From positions 21,754,354 to 21,818,353 of the forward strand of contig NW_025335317.1 in the NCBI RefSeq assembly GCF_004798865.1: a DNA stretch of 64,000 bases, given 5' to 3'. The DNA comes from Varanus komodoensis. Its lineage: Eukaryota > Chordata > Lepidosauria > Squamata > Varanidae. The notes under the pieces are model-generated. The model saw nothing but the letters and a program-made list of their open reading frames with translations, was not told the origin of the DNA and made no database searches. Shown piece by piece: positions 35,651 to 47,907 of this stretch (positions are counted from its first letter, which is position 1; each line of letters starts with the position of its first letter). A program made the translations under genes and the position numbers.

Positions 35651-37679
35651 TGGCTGCATACCTTCATCTTTCAGGCTCAAGAAAGATGACTCGTCATGCT
35701 AGATCAGTGTATAGCTATGCAGGCAGGACTATATTATGTCTCATGGAGAACCTGCAAGCAAATGGATGAAAATCCACCATGTTTCAGCTTACTGAGGCAA
35801 CTACACTGAAGATTCCCCTATGCAGGGCTCTTAAGAAGATATTTGACAGATCAAGAAACAGTAATATTTCCCAGTTTTATAACTGTCTGTTAGAACTATG
35901 GATTTGTCCAACTTGCAGTGCTTTGATGCAATAGAAACCAACAGCTATTTCTTTTGTAAATTAACCTACTGCTTGGAATTTAAAACTAAGTTCTTTACAT
36001 ATACAGAGTGTGTGTTCAGTTTATAATAATGTCCTGGACACTAATTGCAGCCCAAACGCAAATGCAAATGTGCATTGACAAAATTGAGGGTTTTAAGAAG
36101 GGAGCTTTTTGGCCATACCATAAGCTGAAGCAGTAATGAATTGTATCCCAGAGGAACAGCAAGCAGAGAGTGCTTAGAAACTCCTTACAAAAACCAATTA
36201 GCTATGTGGATTAAGAAATTTACAGCATTTGGACAAATTAGGGATTGCAAAATTCCTTTTCTCAAAGCTTTGGAAATTATTTTTTTCTTTCTCACAGATT
36301 CCCTTTAGATTCCTTTTAGATTACCTTTTTAGAGAAATTTCCTTCTCTCTCTCTGAGCTGCCATTAGAATCTAGGCTTGAAAAAAGGAAGATGAAAATAT
36401 ATGGTAAACTGTAAGTAGCTTCAATCTTGGGATAGAATACATGAGAGGGCACAACTTAGCTTGAAAGGTGTATGTAATTGCTGATGCAGTTGTGAATCAA
36501 GATGAGGGGAGTTTGGTCCTCAAAAAGTAGGGCATAATTAATAGCAGATAGAAATTCATTCAGTCCGTGGCCTTCATCTGGAGATCAGGTCCAAGTGTAG
36601 TGCTAATGGCTACCACATCTAACCTAATTGTGTACTATGTTTTTCTTCTTTTCATATCCACTGCTTTTTGCAATATCCAGCCTGATGAACTCAAAAGCTG
36701 GCACACTATTTTATGACATTTTAGTTGGTCCTATTAAGGGTATTTCAAAACATAGATTAGTTATTGATATGCCACCCCATAGCCTGTGGGCTATGGATTT
36801 CATACAATGCCCTCCTCCACCCTTTTGGACCAGCACAGAGACAGTTCATAAGCTTTTTACTATTCATACCTAGGAATTTTCATCTCTCAGCACTGCAAAT
36901 TGCCACTCTTTTTACTATTCATTATAGCTACCAATAAATAAATAAATAAATAAATGAGAAACAGATGTATATATCAATAATTTTGAAGAATTTGCTTCAG
37001 ACAATAAAGCCACAATGTTCAGTATCCAATGATAATAAAACAAAGATAATTATTAGTATAGGGACCAATGGTTGGTTTGTATAAGGGGAATCAAGGATAA
37101 AGTAGCACTGCAAATCAAAAATAAAAATACTGTTTATGTAGCCTGCAGTATACTTGAACAATGAAGTAAATATCTTACAGCATGCCCAGTCCCTGTTATT
37201 TTTAATGAGAAGACAGCTGCTGAAATATCTGTGTTCTAGCTGAGTAACCATGAGTTGGTCTACAACTTTTGCTTTTACCAAGTTTATCTCCCCCCCCCAT
37301 CCCTTTTTAGTGGGGGAAATGCTCTGCATGACTATCAGCTTGCAGTGTTTCAAACCATTTCTGTTGATTACCTCAGTGTACTGGCTAATAGTTCAACTGC
37401 ACTAGTGGGGCTGCTTACTGGTTAAGTAGAAATACTCAGCTGCTCTAACTACCAGTGAATTGGAATGAGTATTTGGCTAGTTAATTATTGGACATATGTA
37501 GTTGGAAAACTCATTGGTTGCAAACAACAACGAAATCTATTATAGACGTTTCTATGAACATTTTTTTCCAATTTCTGGTAAGATTTGCTCCAATCATTAT
37601 AGAGAAAACACAGATAGCCTTCTTGATTTCTCTGTAACTAGGTAAGACTGGTTGAAAAGAGCATCATATTATGCACAGT
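35651..37679. other. No gene; one retroelement-like tail and an (AATA)n run
   Basis: Mostly unique. The stretch at about 36678-36745 ('agcctgatgaactcaaaagc', then 'gacattttagttggtcc') resembles the 3' end of an interspersed retroelement common in reptiles whose family I cannot fix. (AATA)n lies at 36933-36956. Confidence 0.4.
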
Positions 37680-38640
37680 AGCTTATTGGGATGAGCTATA
37701 TAATATGGCACCTGTTGAAGCCCTGGCTGTTCTGTGGAAACAGAAATGACCTGGGCTTTTGAGATGATTGCCCCTAAGTGTTGTAGGCCTCATACTGCTC
37801 CATGCTGTACTCCAGGACTGAGACTAATGAAACCACTTAGGATATGGTTTGAGTGCAAATGGAGAAAGCAAACCCTTGCATATGCCTGGTCAGGTACTGC
37901 ATATTTGGAGGCAGTGAGGGCAGCAAAGAAACATACCTCACTGCTTCTGTTCAGTCTTCCATTTGCCACCCAGTGGAACTTGTCAGGGTTGTCCATGAAT
38001 AACTACATGGTGGGCCCAGGGACATCTTTGCTTGGCACTTTGGGGGCAGTGGTGGCAGGAATCTTTAATCTGCAAGTTAAGGCAGTTGAATCTGTGGACA
38101 TATCGAGAGCACAGCCTGGCCCAATTTTATTGGGTGAGTTTCAGTTGGTACAGCTCAAGGAATTTGACAAAGTGCTTGGTCAGATCTGTACTTGATCCTT
38201 GCCCTCCTGGCATTTAAAAGGCAGCTAGAAAGGAGCAACCTGACTTGTCTAGGGAGGTGATTAATGCTTCTTTGTGTGAGATAGTGGTCCCATGTTGCCA
38301 TAAAGAGATGATGGTGAAACCATTTCTGAAGAAATCCTACATTGACCTGGATGACTTTAATAACTTTAGGTTAGTAGCAACTATTCCTTTTCTGGGCAAG
38401 GTTCTTGAGGGGATGGTTGTTGATCAATTCCAGGCACTCTTGGATGAGACTGAGTATCTGGATCTATTTCAGTCAGGTTTCAGGCTGGGTTTTGGCATGG
38501 AAACAACCTTGGAAACCCTGTATGTTGACCTGTGCCAGGAAAGAGACAGGGGAAGTGTGCCCCAGTTGATACTGCTGGACCTCTCAGAGGCTTTCAGTAC
38601 CACTGACTGTGGTGGTCTTCTGGGGTGACTCTCTGGGTTG
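37680..38640 (+). mobile_element. L2-like LINE fragment (pre-RT linker and RT start)
   Basis: The best-preserved L2 piece here. 38245-38625 is one open frame: KPFLKKSYIDLDDFNNFRLVATIPFLGK split over the region, then DETEYLDLFQSGFR and ILLDLSEAFSTTD, the RT fingers and motif A (the FDTVDH-type motif altered to FSTTD). Upstream, 37680-38240 carries the basic linker that joins the endonuclease and RT domains. The catalytic D of motif A appears retained as part of 'LDLSEAF'. The copy ends abruptly at about 38640, so it is truncated at both ends. Confidence 0.85.
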
Positions 38641-38814
38641 GAAGTGGGGACATTGCATTGCAGTAGTGTAAGGATCCAGGGTGTGGGCAACTGAGAAACA
38701 GATAGTGCACCAGGACCCAGGAAATAGGGCAAGTCAAAGTCTCGGCAGGCCAAAGCCAGAGTCCAATCACCAGCCCAGGTCACAAGTCCAAACTGCAGTG
38801 TCAAACAGACCAGT

Positions 38815-38985
38815 CCCTGGTGGCTGTGTGCTCCCTCCAGAATCAGAGGCATTGTGCCTGTGTATAGCAGTTGCCGGGATCTTGGGCAGGAAGGTCCAGT
38901 TGCATTCATGTCCTACTTGTAAGATCCTGTAAGCAGCTGGTTCGCTGCTGTTGAACAGAATGCTGGCCTGATTTAGCATGGCTGA
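38815..38985 (+). mobile_element. CR1-family LINE 3' end
   Basis: 'agaatcagaggcattgtgcc', 'gcattcatgtcctacttgta', 'gctggttcgctgctgt' and 'gaacagaatgctggcc' match in order the 3' UTR of the CR1 copy at 61900-62090. 38641-38814 in front of it is repeat-like but unclassified. Confidence 0.7.
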
Positions 38986-39111
38986 GCGGTGTAAGTAAAG
39001 AACTCATAGAACCAGGAAATTATATTCATATGAGAATCATAAGACTGAGAAGAATCACTTGTAAAATCAGCCTTAAAACTTAACTGCTAGCTCAACCAAA
39101 GGCCCCCTGGA

Positions 39112-39114
<3 letters not shown>

Positions 39115-39167
<53 letters not shown>
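39115..39167. repeat. (GA)26 microsatellite
   Basis: A perfect 53-base GA tract, the longest simple repeat in the window. The opposite strand is (TC)n. It explains the Leu-Ser repeat ORF on the minus strand, which is not a gene. Confidence 0.97.
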
Positions 39168-39171
<4 letters not shown>

Positions 39172-42100
39172 CACAGAAAATAGTTTTAACTGGTACCTGT
39201 AATGATGCGTGAACAGAGCTAGTGGCCTAACCTTTGGAGAAGGCTCCACACGGTGCTGTGCCATAGAGAAACAGATTTCCAAAAATAGGGATGGCAGTAT
39301 TTTTCAAGCAAGAGATAGAGAAAGATTTCAGTTTCTTTAATACTATGATTCCTCATTCAATATTACTTTCAGTTGAACAGAAAGCAGAAATAGGTGATTT
39401 TGTTCTGAATATTCCACTATTAGCCCATCTGTCCTGTTAACTACTTTCTTTGCCAAACTCATACAAGTTGTGAAGTACTTGAAATATTTGTGCCGGTTAC
39501 TAGAATATGATGTCTTGATATGTAGTGTTTCCAGGTTTAAATGCAGACATTCTGTCTCTTTAAATTGACAAATATAGTGGGAGGTAAAACAGCTACAGTT
39601 TTCTCTGCTCTTTCTTCCCCCAGTCCTTTTGCCATTACATGGTTGGAAAGTACTAACATAATGAACATGGCTGCTTAGTTTTCAAGACAAAGAAAAACCT
39701 CCTGGTTTCCATGTTGCAACCATATCAGTGTGTGTAGCAAACTTGGATAATACTATATAATTATAAACATGCTAGCGATCAAGGAAAATGTCAATCCATC
39801 TCTCATTTCTCTCTTCTTCATGGCACCACATTAGATACAGTTTTGTATAGTTAATGTACTGTAAAGTCAAATATCTGTAAAATTACAGAATAACTAGATA
39901 ATTCTAAAATGTACAAGTGAATGTTTATCTTTAATTTCAGCAATAAATATAATGTAGAAAATTTATTCACCATGGAAAAGAGGAGGCAAATTAACTCACA
40001 CTATTGAATCATAACCAGGAAATTAAAAGATTTCTTGTAAAGATTTGACATCCCCTTTCACTTGTTCCCATTTTCATGAAGGAAAAAAACAGATATATGA
40101 AGGATGAAAGAAACCAATATGAAATATAAATCTTATCTCAGACACAGCTATTTATATAGCCGATTTGTGACTGAATAAAGGCTTCTGACTCGTGGTAATT
40201 TTGTTCCTATCATAGTTCTCCTTTTAAAATTCACATTGAATAATAAAGTTTAATAAAATCTAAAATAAAATCTTATATACACAGAGACAGACACTATTTC
40301 TATTGATGCTTACAATATGCTTGCCTTGCCTACAACTTTAATAAATTACAACTTAGTACCTGAGGGTACAAAGTAGAACCTACTCAGCTAACGATGCCTC
40401 TATGGTATTAAGTACTAAGTCCTTCTCTATGTGTCTTGCTAAATTTCATTAGAAATATTTATTTTATTTTTTATTTATTTAAAACATTTATATGCCGTCC
40501 TTTACGACAACATCTCAGAACAGCTTACAACATATTTGTCCTTCAAAATGATGCATCTCAGCAAACACTGTTTCAAAATTGACCTCCCCTCCCACAAAAA
40601 AAAAGAGTAAAACTAAAATCAAAATAAGATAAAATAATCTATCTTCCATAAGATTTGAGTGGTTTTCTTACAATGAATACAAATATACTGTGAATACATA
40701 TATACTTTGAATAGTGTGAATGCATATACTATGTATATATAATGTATAGGTATACTATACATATAGAATACATATAGTAGTCAATACTTGTCCAGGCAAT
40801 TTCAACTCACTGCTAGGTATGGCCAAACAGCATCATGATGCAAGACAGGATTTATTGACAAATTAAAAGCTGACGGAAGAAAAGATCATATAGAAGAAGT
40901 AGAAGTAATGTTTAGTGCCTTGCATTTGCTCTATTCTGTCATCTAGCTTTGTGTCTTTTATGTCTCCTTCTCTTTAAATATAAAGTGCTTTACAACATCT
41001 GAAGGACAAGATGCATTTTTCAGCAAAGTGTGGGTTTTTTCAGAGCTTAGATGTGACAATACAGTAAACTTCCAAAATGCTTAATTCCTATCAACATGTA
41101 TATGAAAATGTGTGAATTTACTTGATAGATGGCAATGCTAAGGCACTGTTATTTACTGTTTTCTTTTGGCTTCCACTTGAAAGTTATGCAGATAAATCAA
41201 TATGAATTACTGGAGTAGGCTAGGAATTTCTAGATATACTGCAGATAATGCAGATTGGGGAAATCAAACTGAGAAATGAAGGTGCACCAATTATTCAAAA
41301 TAGGTAATTATTAATTAACACTGATCTAGATTTTCTTCAAGCTTTCACTTAAGCTAACCCTTTAGGTTTGCAAACAGATTCAGCTTCAGCCCTGTGCATC
41401 ATCATCATTTATTATTTATCAAAGTGAAGAAGGTGATGCACTAAAATAGAAAGAATTGATCTGTGCCTGGGGGCTTATAATCTAAATAAACAGAGAAAAG
41501 ACCAAAAGAGAGGGAAATTGGAAGGGAGGTGAAAACTTCACTGGCTAGGGCTGTTTGTAAACTACACATTTGGTGAGGGATTTTTTTTTTCGGGGGAATG
41601 GGGCTTTATTTCTGAAGGTGCAGATTCAGCTGCTATAACACTGGTGTCTAAGACCTGGCAGAGGCAAAAGATTTTGTTGCAGAAGTGCCCAACAAAAATA
41701 TTACAGTGGATGGTGGATGGATCCAAGATGTCCTTGGGACTAGCATAGAATGAGCCCTGGATAACCCAAAAAAGCTCTACTGGAAAACAAATAAAAAATC
41801 AAGTAGAGGCAGTGAGATGTTAAATCTTTCCCATTTTCCCTATGTATGCCTAAACATAGGTGCATACCAAGGACTAGTCCCATCTACTAGGAGTTTTTCT
41901 CCATATACTCAAGCCAGAATAGTTTGAGCTTAGTTGCCATGTCACCAAGATTTTGAAGGAGATTGCAGAATGTGGGAAGGGCAGGGCTGACCTCTTCCTT
42001 CCAGACACAATTTTCATTGAAAATTGCCCCATGTAGACAAAAAAGCGTTCTGTTGATACCAAATGACTATAGACCCTGGGGCCCTGAGACCTGTGGGCTC

Positions 42101-42521
42101 AGGACTAGCAATGCTTCTGATGGGAGGGTTATGAATAGAAGACAATGATGTCTGGAGGCTCTGTAAGAGTTCATGAATGAACCAAGGCAATTCCACTATA
42201 ACGGCTTCCTTTGCATACTCTCCGATTCATTTATTGTACACTTCTCTCTCCCTACAGAAAAAGCTGCAGCTCCTATCCAGTACATAGTCCCTTGTGGCAT
42301 TTATCCCAAATTTCCATTGCTGAATAGTCTAGAGTTCTTTGCCACAATAACCCATTAGTCCTTCATTTTTATAGTGCTGGTATTAGGATCATTGTGAATT
42401 AGCAAGAATCAACATAAATTATACAAATTGCAAAGAAGCCACAGAAAATATTGTGTATTTCTCAGTGTACATATACATGTAGTCACATACATCTATATAC
42501 ACACACACACAGATTTACAGT
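39168..42521. other. No gene seen; LINE tail remnant at 40455-40540
   Basis: AT-rich sequence. 40455-40540 ('tttatttatttaaaacattta', 'gccgtcctttacgacaa', 'cagcttacaaca') resembles a minus-strand LINE tail. An AT/TA-rich low-complexity patch with repeated 'gaatacatatatact' words lies at 40675-40780. Confidence 0.45.
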
Positions 42522-43106
42522 AGACTCTCAGTTAACCATAGGGATTGATAAATGCCAGATAAATGTAGTTTCTGGTTGCTTGAGAGTTACTGTTAAAAAT
42601 AGGCCTAATTAATATTGTACCTCACAGCACAGCATACCATAAAATCTGTATTGACTTGATATTAATATTGAAATACAGTAATTAAAATCAAATTAAGACA
42701 ATTAAAGACAAACCTCTATCTTCTGAGGCTGTACCTTAATGTTATAGGTTGTTGATGAACCAACATTAAATTACTCCATGAGCACAGTAGGACTCTCACC
42801 TTTCTCAAGCCTCTTGCATATTTGCATATTTCCATCTTCTGCTTGAGGGTAAGCATTAAGCATTTACACTTAACTTGGGACCTGTTTCAGCATCCTTGGG
42901 ATTGGGTGAAAACACAAAATTTGAATAACAATGGATTGACTGGTTGTCAGGACTGGCAGACAAACATGTGGGCTTACTCATGGTGTGGCGCACCAAGTTT
43001 AAACTTGCTGGAAATTGATTTTAATTATTTTAAAGTATTGTTTCTTCAACATTTTTGCCAGTTGCTTGAAAGTTCTGGTTGCTTGAGTTCTGGTTAACCA
43101 AGAGTA
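42522..43106. mobile_element. Tigger/pogo-like non-autonomous DNA transposon, diverged
   Basis: The left end (42522 on) reads cagtagactctcagttaacc after a TA. The right end, reverse complemented, reads tactcttggttaacc. The inverted ends continue imperfectly inwards: 'tctggttgcttgagagtta' near the left end faces 'ggttgcttgagttctggtta' near the right. A TA target and a 'CAGT...TTAACC' end fit the Tc1/mariner-pogo group. The interior (about 500 bp) has no transposase frame. The right tip appears to have lost a few bases. Confidence 0.5.
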
Positions 43107-43107
43107 T

Positions 43108-43190
43108 TTATATATTTATTTGTTCTATTTATACACTACCCTAGGCTCCCTGGGCAGTTCACAGAATCAAAAAATAAATATATAAACTCT
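43108..43190 (-). mobile_element. LINE 3' tail remnant
   Basis: 'tatttatttgttctatttata' (part) followed by 'ctaggctccctgggcagttca' and an A-rich end, as at 22328. Confidence 0.5.
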
Positions 43191-43221
43191 ATTCACAGAA
43201 AATCTGAGTTACTTAAATGTA

Positions 43222-43262
43222 CTAGTCCTGCAACTTCTAAACTCTAGAAGTTGCAGGACTAG
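43222..43262. repeat. Perfect hairpin with 18-bp arms
   Basis: Arms 43222-43239 and 43245-43262 are exact reverse complements (ctagtcctgcaacttcta and its complement) around a five-base loop, aactc. It is not part of a recognisable transposon. A snap-back template switch during replication is a plausible origin. Confidence 0.97.
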
Positions 43263-43330
43263 AACACCTAATATTTCTGATAGTCTGAATGCAACAGCAA
43301 AGGGAGGGCCACAGGTTCTTCACCCCAGTT

Positions 43331-43678
43331 ATAAAGGTAAAGGTTTCCCCTTGACATTAAGTCCAGTCATGCCTGACTCTAGGGGGCGGTGCTCATCTCC
43401 GTTTCCTAGCTGAGGGAGCCAGCGCTTGTCCGCGGACAGTCTCCATGGTCATGTGGCCGGCATGACTAAACACCGAAGTGCACGGAACACTGTTACCTGC
43501 CCACCGAAGTGGTACCTTTTTATCTAGTCACATTTGCATGCTTTTGAACTGCAAGGTTGGCAGGAGCTGGGACGGAGCAACGGGAACTCTCCCCGTTGTG
43601 CAGATTCAAACCGGTGACCTTTCGATCAACCAGCCCAGCAGCACAGCGGTTTAAACCACTGCGCCACCTGCAGTCCCC
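43331..43678 (-). mobile_element. Sauria SINE, full length
   Basis: A tRNA-derived SINE specific to squamates, shown here in reverse. On the minus strand it starts near 43678 with 'ggtggcgcagtggtttaaa' (A box), followed by 'ggtcaccggtttgaatctg' (B box region), the Sauria middle with 'gccggccacatgaccatgg', and the BovB-like 3' end 'ggactta...aaaccttta' finishing at about 43331. The length of about 345 bp equals the family norm. It depends on BovB for movement (established for this family), and BovB copies lie nearby. Moderate divergence from the remembered consensus suggests an old insertion. Confidence 0.93.
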
Positions 43679-43860
43679 ACTATACTTGGAGCTAAAATCC
43701 TATCCTCTTATATCTAGTTTTATATAACCATTTGCCACATTTGGAACACTCAAACTGAGACAGGTATGGCAAAAATAACAAATTCATTACAAAAATAAAT
43801 GGTCAAAACAATCATGGATCAATAAAGCACTCAAATCATACGAATTATTCTAGAACTATA

Positions 43861-43904
43861 ACGCATCACGGGAAAGAAAATTACGCATCACGGGAAAGAA
43901 AATT
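43861..43904. repeat. Two exact tandem copies of a 22-bp unit
   Basis: acgcatcacgggaaagaaaa plus tt occurs at 43861-43882 and 43883-43904 without mismatch. Confidence 0.95.
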
Positions 43905-46900
43905 ATGCATTGCATGGGGCCACAGAGCTGCATCTCCACTTAGGTGTGGAGTTGAACTCCTTGTGAAGCTGGAGTTCCAGAACGTGTTGCAAGCATTTGT
44001 GTACGGTTGTTAAAGTTTTCCTGTGTAGGCACTGACACTTTGCAGGTTGTCTTAAAGGCATGGAAGTCAACACCATGTGGTGTCAGAGCAGGACTGAAAA
44101 TGTAACTCAGCATCCCTGTTGTGTGTGTCTCCAGTCCACATGTGTCTGTCTGAACTAATGTATGGGATGATGAAGTCTGGAGTTGGAGACAAATTTCTCA
44201 AAATGAATGACCTTCTGTGATGGCTTTTTTCATTAACAATATATCTTAATGTTCGAAACACTATTGATAATCAGTAGAAAGACAAAGGACAGTCTTCAGG
44301 GAAATGTGCTAATGCTCTGCAATAGTTGTACAATTAACCCTCCACATCAAATTCTAAAAAAGTTTTAAACGTTATCGAAGCAAGCTAGTCTTAGGTCATA
44401 CAAAATGTCTATTCCCACTATTTTTAAATACAGTTTAAAAATAGTCTAGTGATCTTATATAGAATTCTACATTAGAAAAGGCTTTTAAGGATGGAGCGGG
44501 GAGCCAGAAGGCACTGTAAAGAATAAATGTGTAAATTTACTTCTGTGTAAAAAATGTACATAGAACATAAAGGCTGCTGAGTAAGGCAGAAGGTAATTTG
44601 ATTTCCTTGAGAAAGAAAGTTCTCCATCTGATGCTGGTGCAATGACTTATAACAAGAACCATTCAAAACAAAAATGGACCTTTCTATCCCCTTTCCTGTA
44701 ATATCAAATTAGCTAAATTCTGTATATAAATGCTAAGATTTGTATTCACAGGCACATTTTTTCTTTCTTCAAAGTTATGTGCCCATGGTGCTCTGTGGAT
44801 CATTTGGGGGTCCTTTCTTGAAAATGATTCCCGTGTGGTTCATTGTGAAGTGGCCTCCTTCTCTCTCTTTTCAGAAGGATGGCTGCATTAACCCATTTCA
44901 ATAAAAACAACCAAGCGTCTTCTGGAAATTTAAGGACTAACACATTCCTCATGGCATGACCAGAGTGCACAGAATCCATAACATTACCATCTTACAAAAA
45001 CTTGTTAATCAAATAATATTCAAATGCCCTGCCATATTTCATGTCATCAGTTGTAATGCCACTGGAGTATCCTCACTCTCAGGATCAAAATACATGTATA
45101 GATAATTACACTTTTATTTTCATTTAAGTCTGTAATCATGCACAACCTCTATTTGTTTTGAGAACATAGTGTTCCAAAACACTATGGAAGAGGGTTAAAT
45201 TTTGCCCAGTCCATTCCCCCTCCAAACACCACTTCATCTTTGGTGGTGGGTTTAAACAAAGGAAAAGTTTCCATTAAGTTTCATCTCCTTTTGACCATCC
45301 CCGTCTCCTCAGCATGAGGTAGATTTGACAGGGGGTGGAATAGCCTTTACTCCCCACCCCATCCTGGGGTACCAATCTGAATTGGTATTATGCATTCTTA
45401 CACAAGGGTAAATAAAACTGTCACACATAGCTTCACTATGCATAATTAGCTGAACATTTAGTTTGACTTTCACTTATTAGTTTACTCTCTCTTTCTCTGT
45501 CTGCATGTGTGCATAGCCTAAAATAAATATATTTTGTTTACTTATACTTTGTGATGCTATACAATTATTTTGTACTTTCACACTGTTGTGTCTTTTGTGT
45601 ACATTAAGTGGTGACAATGGGAATAAATGTGGAAGAGCCAAAGGAGTGAATTCAACACACTGCAGCTATGCTCCCTCCTCTTATCAATGGAGTTTTAAAT
45701 GAAAAGGGAGACATTGTCAGAGGATGGCAAGATGGGAAACAACTGTCAAACCATTCCATTGACAATAGTATGTGCATTTTCCACCAATTTTGTGGCTATC
45801 CTCTGTACTTCTTATAAAAATGCATACAAACTTTTCTAGTTTAACTGTAGAACTTCAATTCCCAGTCTTGTCAATTTCACATTTTGATTTTAGAGCAGGG
45901 ACAGGAAATGTCCAGCCAGTGTAGCTTACCAGACTGATCCATCCATCCTCAGGCCTGCTCCTCTTTCCACAACCTACTGCCTTTTGGAGTTGTGGAAAAA
46001 GAGATGTGTCTTACGGTACTAGATAGTATACTAGATATATCCTCACCTTCTTGCAATGTGGTGAAGCTGTGGTGCTGTGGTGAAGCTGTGGTGCTTATCC
46101 CTGCTTTTTTCTTTAATCTTTATGAAGGAGAGATATATGAAACATTATGTTCAGGCAGAGATTTGACCTCCCTTTTCAGTCATTTGAATCGTCTATCACC
46201 AAACTTCTGCAGAGATAAAGGAAGAAGTAAATGTCCCCAACCGGATCACGTTGCAGCAGGAAAGCTGAGATTCAACCAACAGTAGTGCTCAATCGTTTAT
46301 TAGGGTTGCAATAATGATGCTGGGACAAAATATAAAGTAGCCAATATATTATGACACAGGATATTACATACAAAACCAACCACCAAGCATAGGTATAATG
46401 CCATAGCAGAGACACAAATGGTATAACCACCCTTCTTGGGGTTGGTATTCTGAATGCCCAGACGAAGTACGGGGATGCCTGAGAATGTCATGCCATTTGG
46501 ATGCAAAGCCCCTGAGATAACTAAAGTCAACTTGATCTGTTGCTTAACATATTGAGGCTTCTTTTCTTTTTTAAAATATGCATTCCTGCCTCCCCTCACC
46601 TTGCCAATAACACCAGCATCCTTTTTCTAACCTTTTCAGACTTTGGCAGATAGGACACCCTGAGGGTCTACTAGAATCTCTGAAAATGTCAGGTGGTTTG
46701 GACACAGAACTCCACAATTATACATACATGTCAACTCAAAGGACAGAGCAAATGATGAAAGGCAAATTAATTAACCAGCTGACCTTTTGACCCGGTCTTT
46801 AAGCAGAGAGTATTTGCCTTTTCTCTAAAATAAGCATCCTTTCTTTGTCTTCTTTAAATCTGAAAGGTTTGATATCCTGAAAGAATACTCTAGAATCTGA

Positions 46901-47651
46901 AAATCATACTTTAGTTTTAGTTTTGTTATAGACTTTTGCAACAGTAATGGAAAATTTCATTTGTTGTTGCTTTCTTAAGTGTCTCTCAAATGAAGACTTC
47001 ATGAAGAAATGAATTAAAATCTAAAAAATGAAAATTATAATTCAAGTCAACTGAATATGACTGACTGAAAGTAAAAAATACTTAAATCTCACCCACCTAC
47101 AAAAAAGGGAAAAAAATGCCCAGTGTATTGGACAAAAACTCTAGTGCATTTCATTAATTCACTGTATTATATTGTAATGCCTTTTTTCTGTGGATCAAAT
47201 TCCTCTAACTACTTGTATCCAGAATCCTTTATTTATGAATTACATAGTTCCAGCCCAGCCTCCAGATTCCTGCATTCTCGTCTACCCTTTGTATGCTAAA
47301 AATTCTAAACACAATCCTATGCCTTGCCATCTCTATATAGTTTGCCCAACAGTTTAATCCAAGATGCAGATAATTTCTCACTGCCTTCTTTTCTCCTTTT
47401 CCATTCAGTCCAGGGCTGCCCTTTTAGCCTGTTATTTCCAGAAATCTCCCTGTCCATTCTTCAGCCATGTTCAGAGCTGCAGGCAGTTTTTCTTCATTCC
47501 AGTTCCTCTAAGATCTGTGTCCTTATCTTTGGCCTGTGCAAAGACAGACCTGGACTCCAAAATTTGAAAGAGGCTATTACATGCCCTGTATGTGTTGCAT
47601 TCCTTATGTATTAGTGGGTATGTATTGCACATTCTTGCTATTAAGATAGAG
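43905..47651. other. No gene seen
   Basis: About 3.7 kb of unique sequence. ORFs at 45992-46285 (+) and 46300-46599 (-) approach 100 codons but match nothing known to me; the former contains an imperfect tandem duplication ('gtggtgaagctgtggtgct'). A small perfect hairpin (11-bp arms) lies at 44418-44444. Confidence 0.45.
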
Positions 47652-47658
47652 AAAAGTG

Positions 47659-47900
47659 AGAGCCAGTGTGGCGCAGTGGTTAAGAGCATGGGACTGGGAC
47701 TCAGGCGATCTAGGTTCTAGTCCCCGCTCAGCCAGGGAGCCAACTGGGTGACTTTGGGCCAGTCGCAGACTCTCAGCCCAACCTACCTCACAGGGTTGTT
47801 GTTGTGGGGAGAAGATGGAGGAGGAGAATGATGTAAGCTGCCTTGAGCCCTTTGTAGGAAAAAGGCAGGATATAAATTGAAAAATAAAATAAAAATAAAT
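47659..47900 (+). mobile_element. tRNA-derived SINE (MIR/CORE-like body) with target duplication
   Basis: The tRNA-like head has A box 'gtggcgcagtggttaag' and B box 'ggttctagtcc'. The body has 'gactttgggccagtcgcaga' and 'cctacctcacagggttgttg', the tail 'taagctgccttgagccc' and 'ggcaggatataaa', and there is an A/T-rich terminus. The insertion is bounded by direct repeats aaaagtg at 47652-47658 and 47901-47907, so the limits are firm. The tail is of LINE L2/CR1 type, unlike the BovB tail of the Sauria SINE, so it was mobilised by a different LINE. The family name is uncertain. Confidence 0.85.
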
Positions 47901-47907
47901 AAAAGTG

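Noticed and set aside
39073-39282. Minus-strand ORF with a long Leu-Ser repeat
   Set aside because: It is the translation of the GA/TC microsatellite, not a protein.
45992-46599. Two ORFs of nearly 100 codons on opposite strands
   Set aside because: No domain, no family match, and unremarkable codon pattern; consistent with chance.
47659-47740. tRNA gene suggested by A and B box motifs
   Set aside because: The motifs belong to a tRNA-derived SINE with target duplications; no cloverleaf with an acceptor stem was seen. The same applies to the Sauria SINE head.
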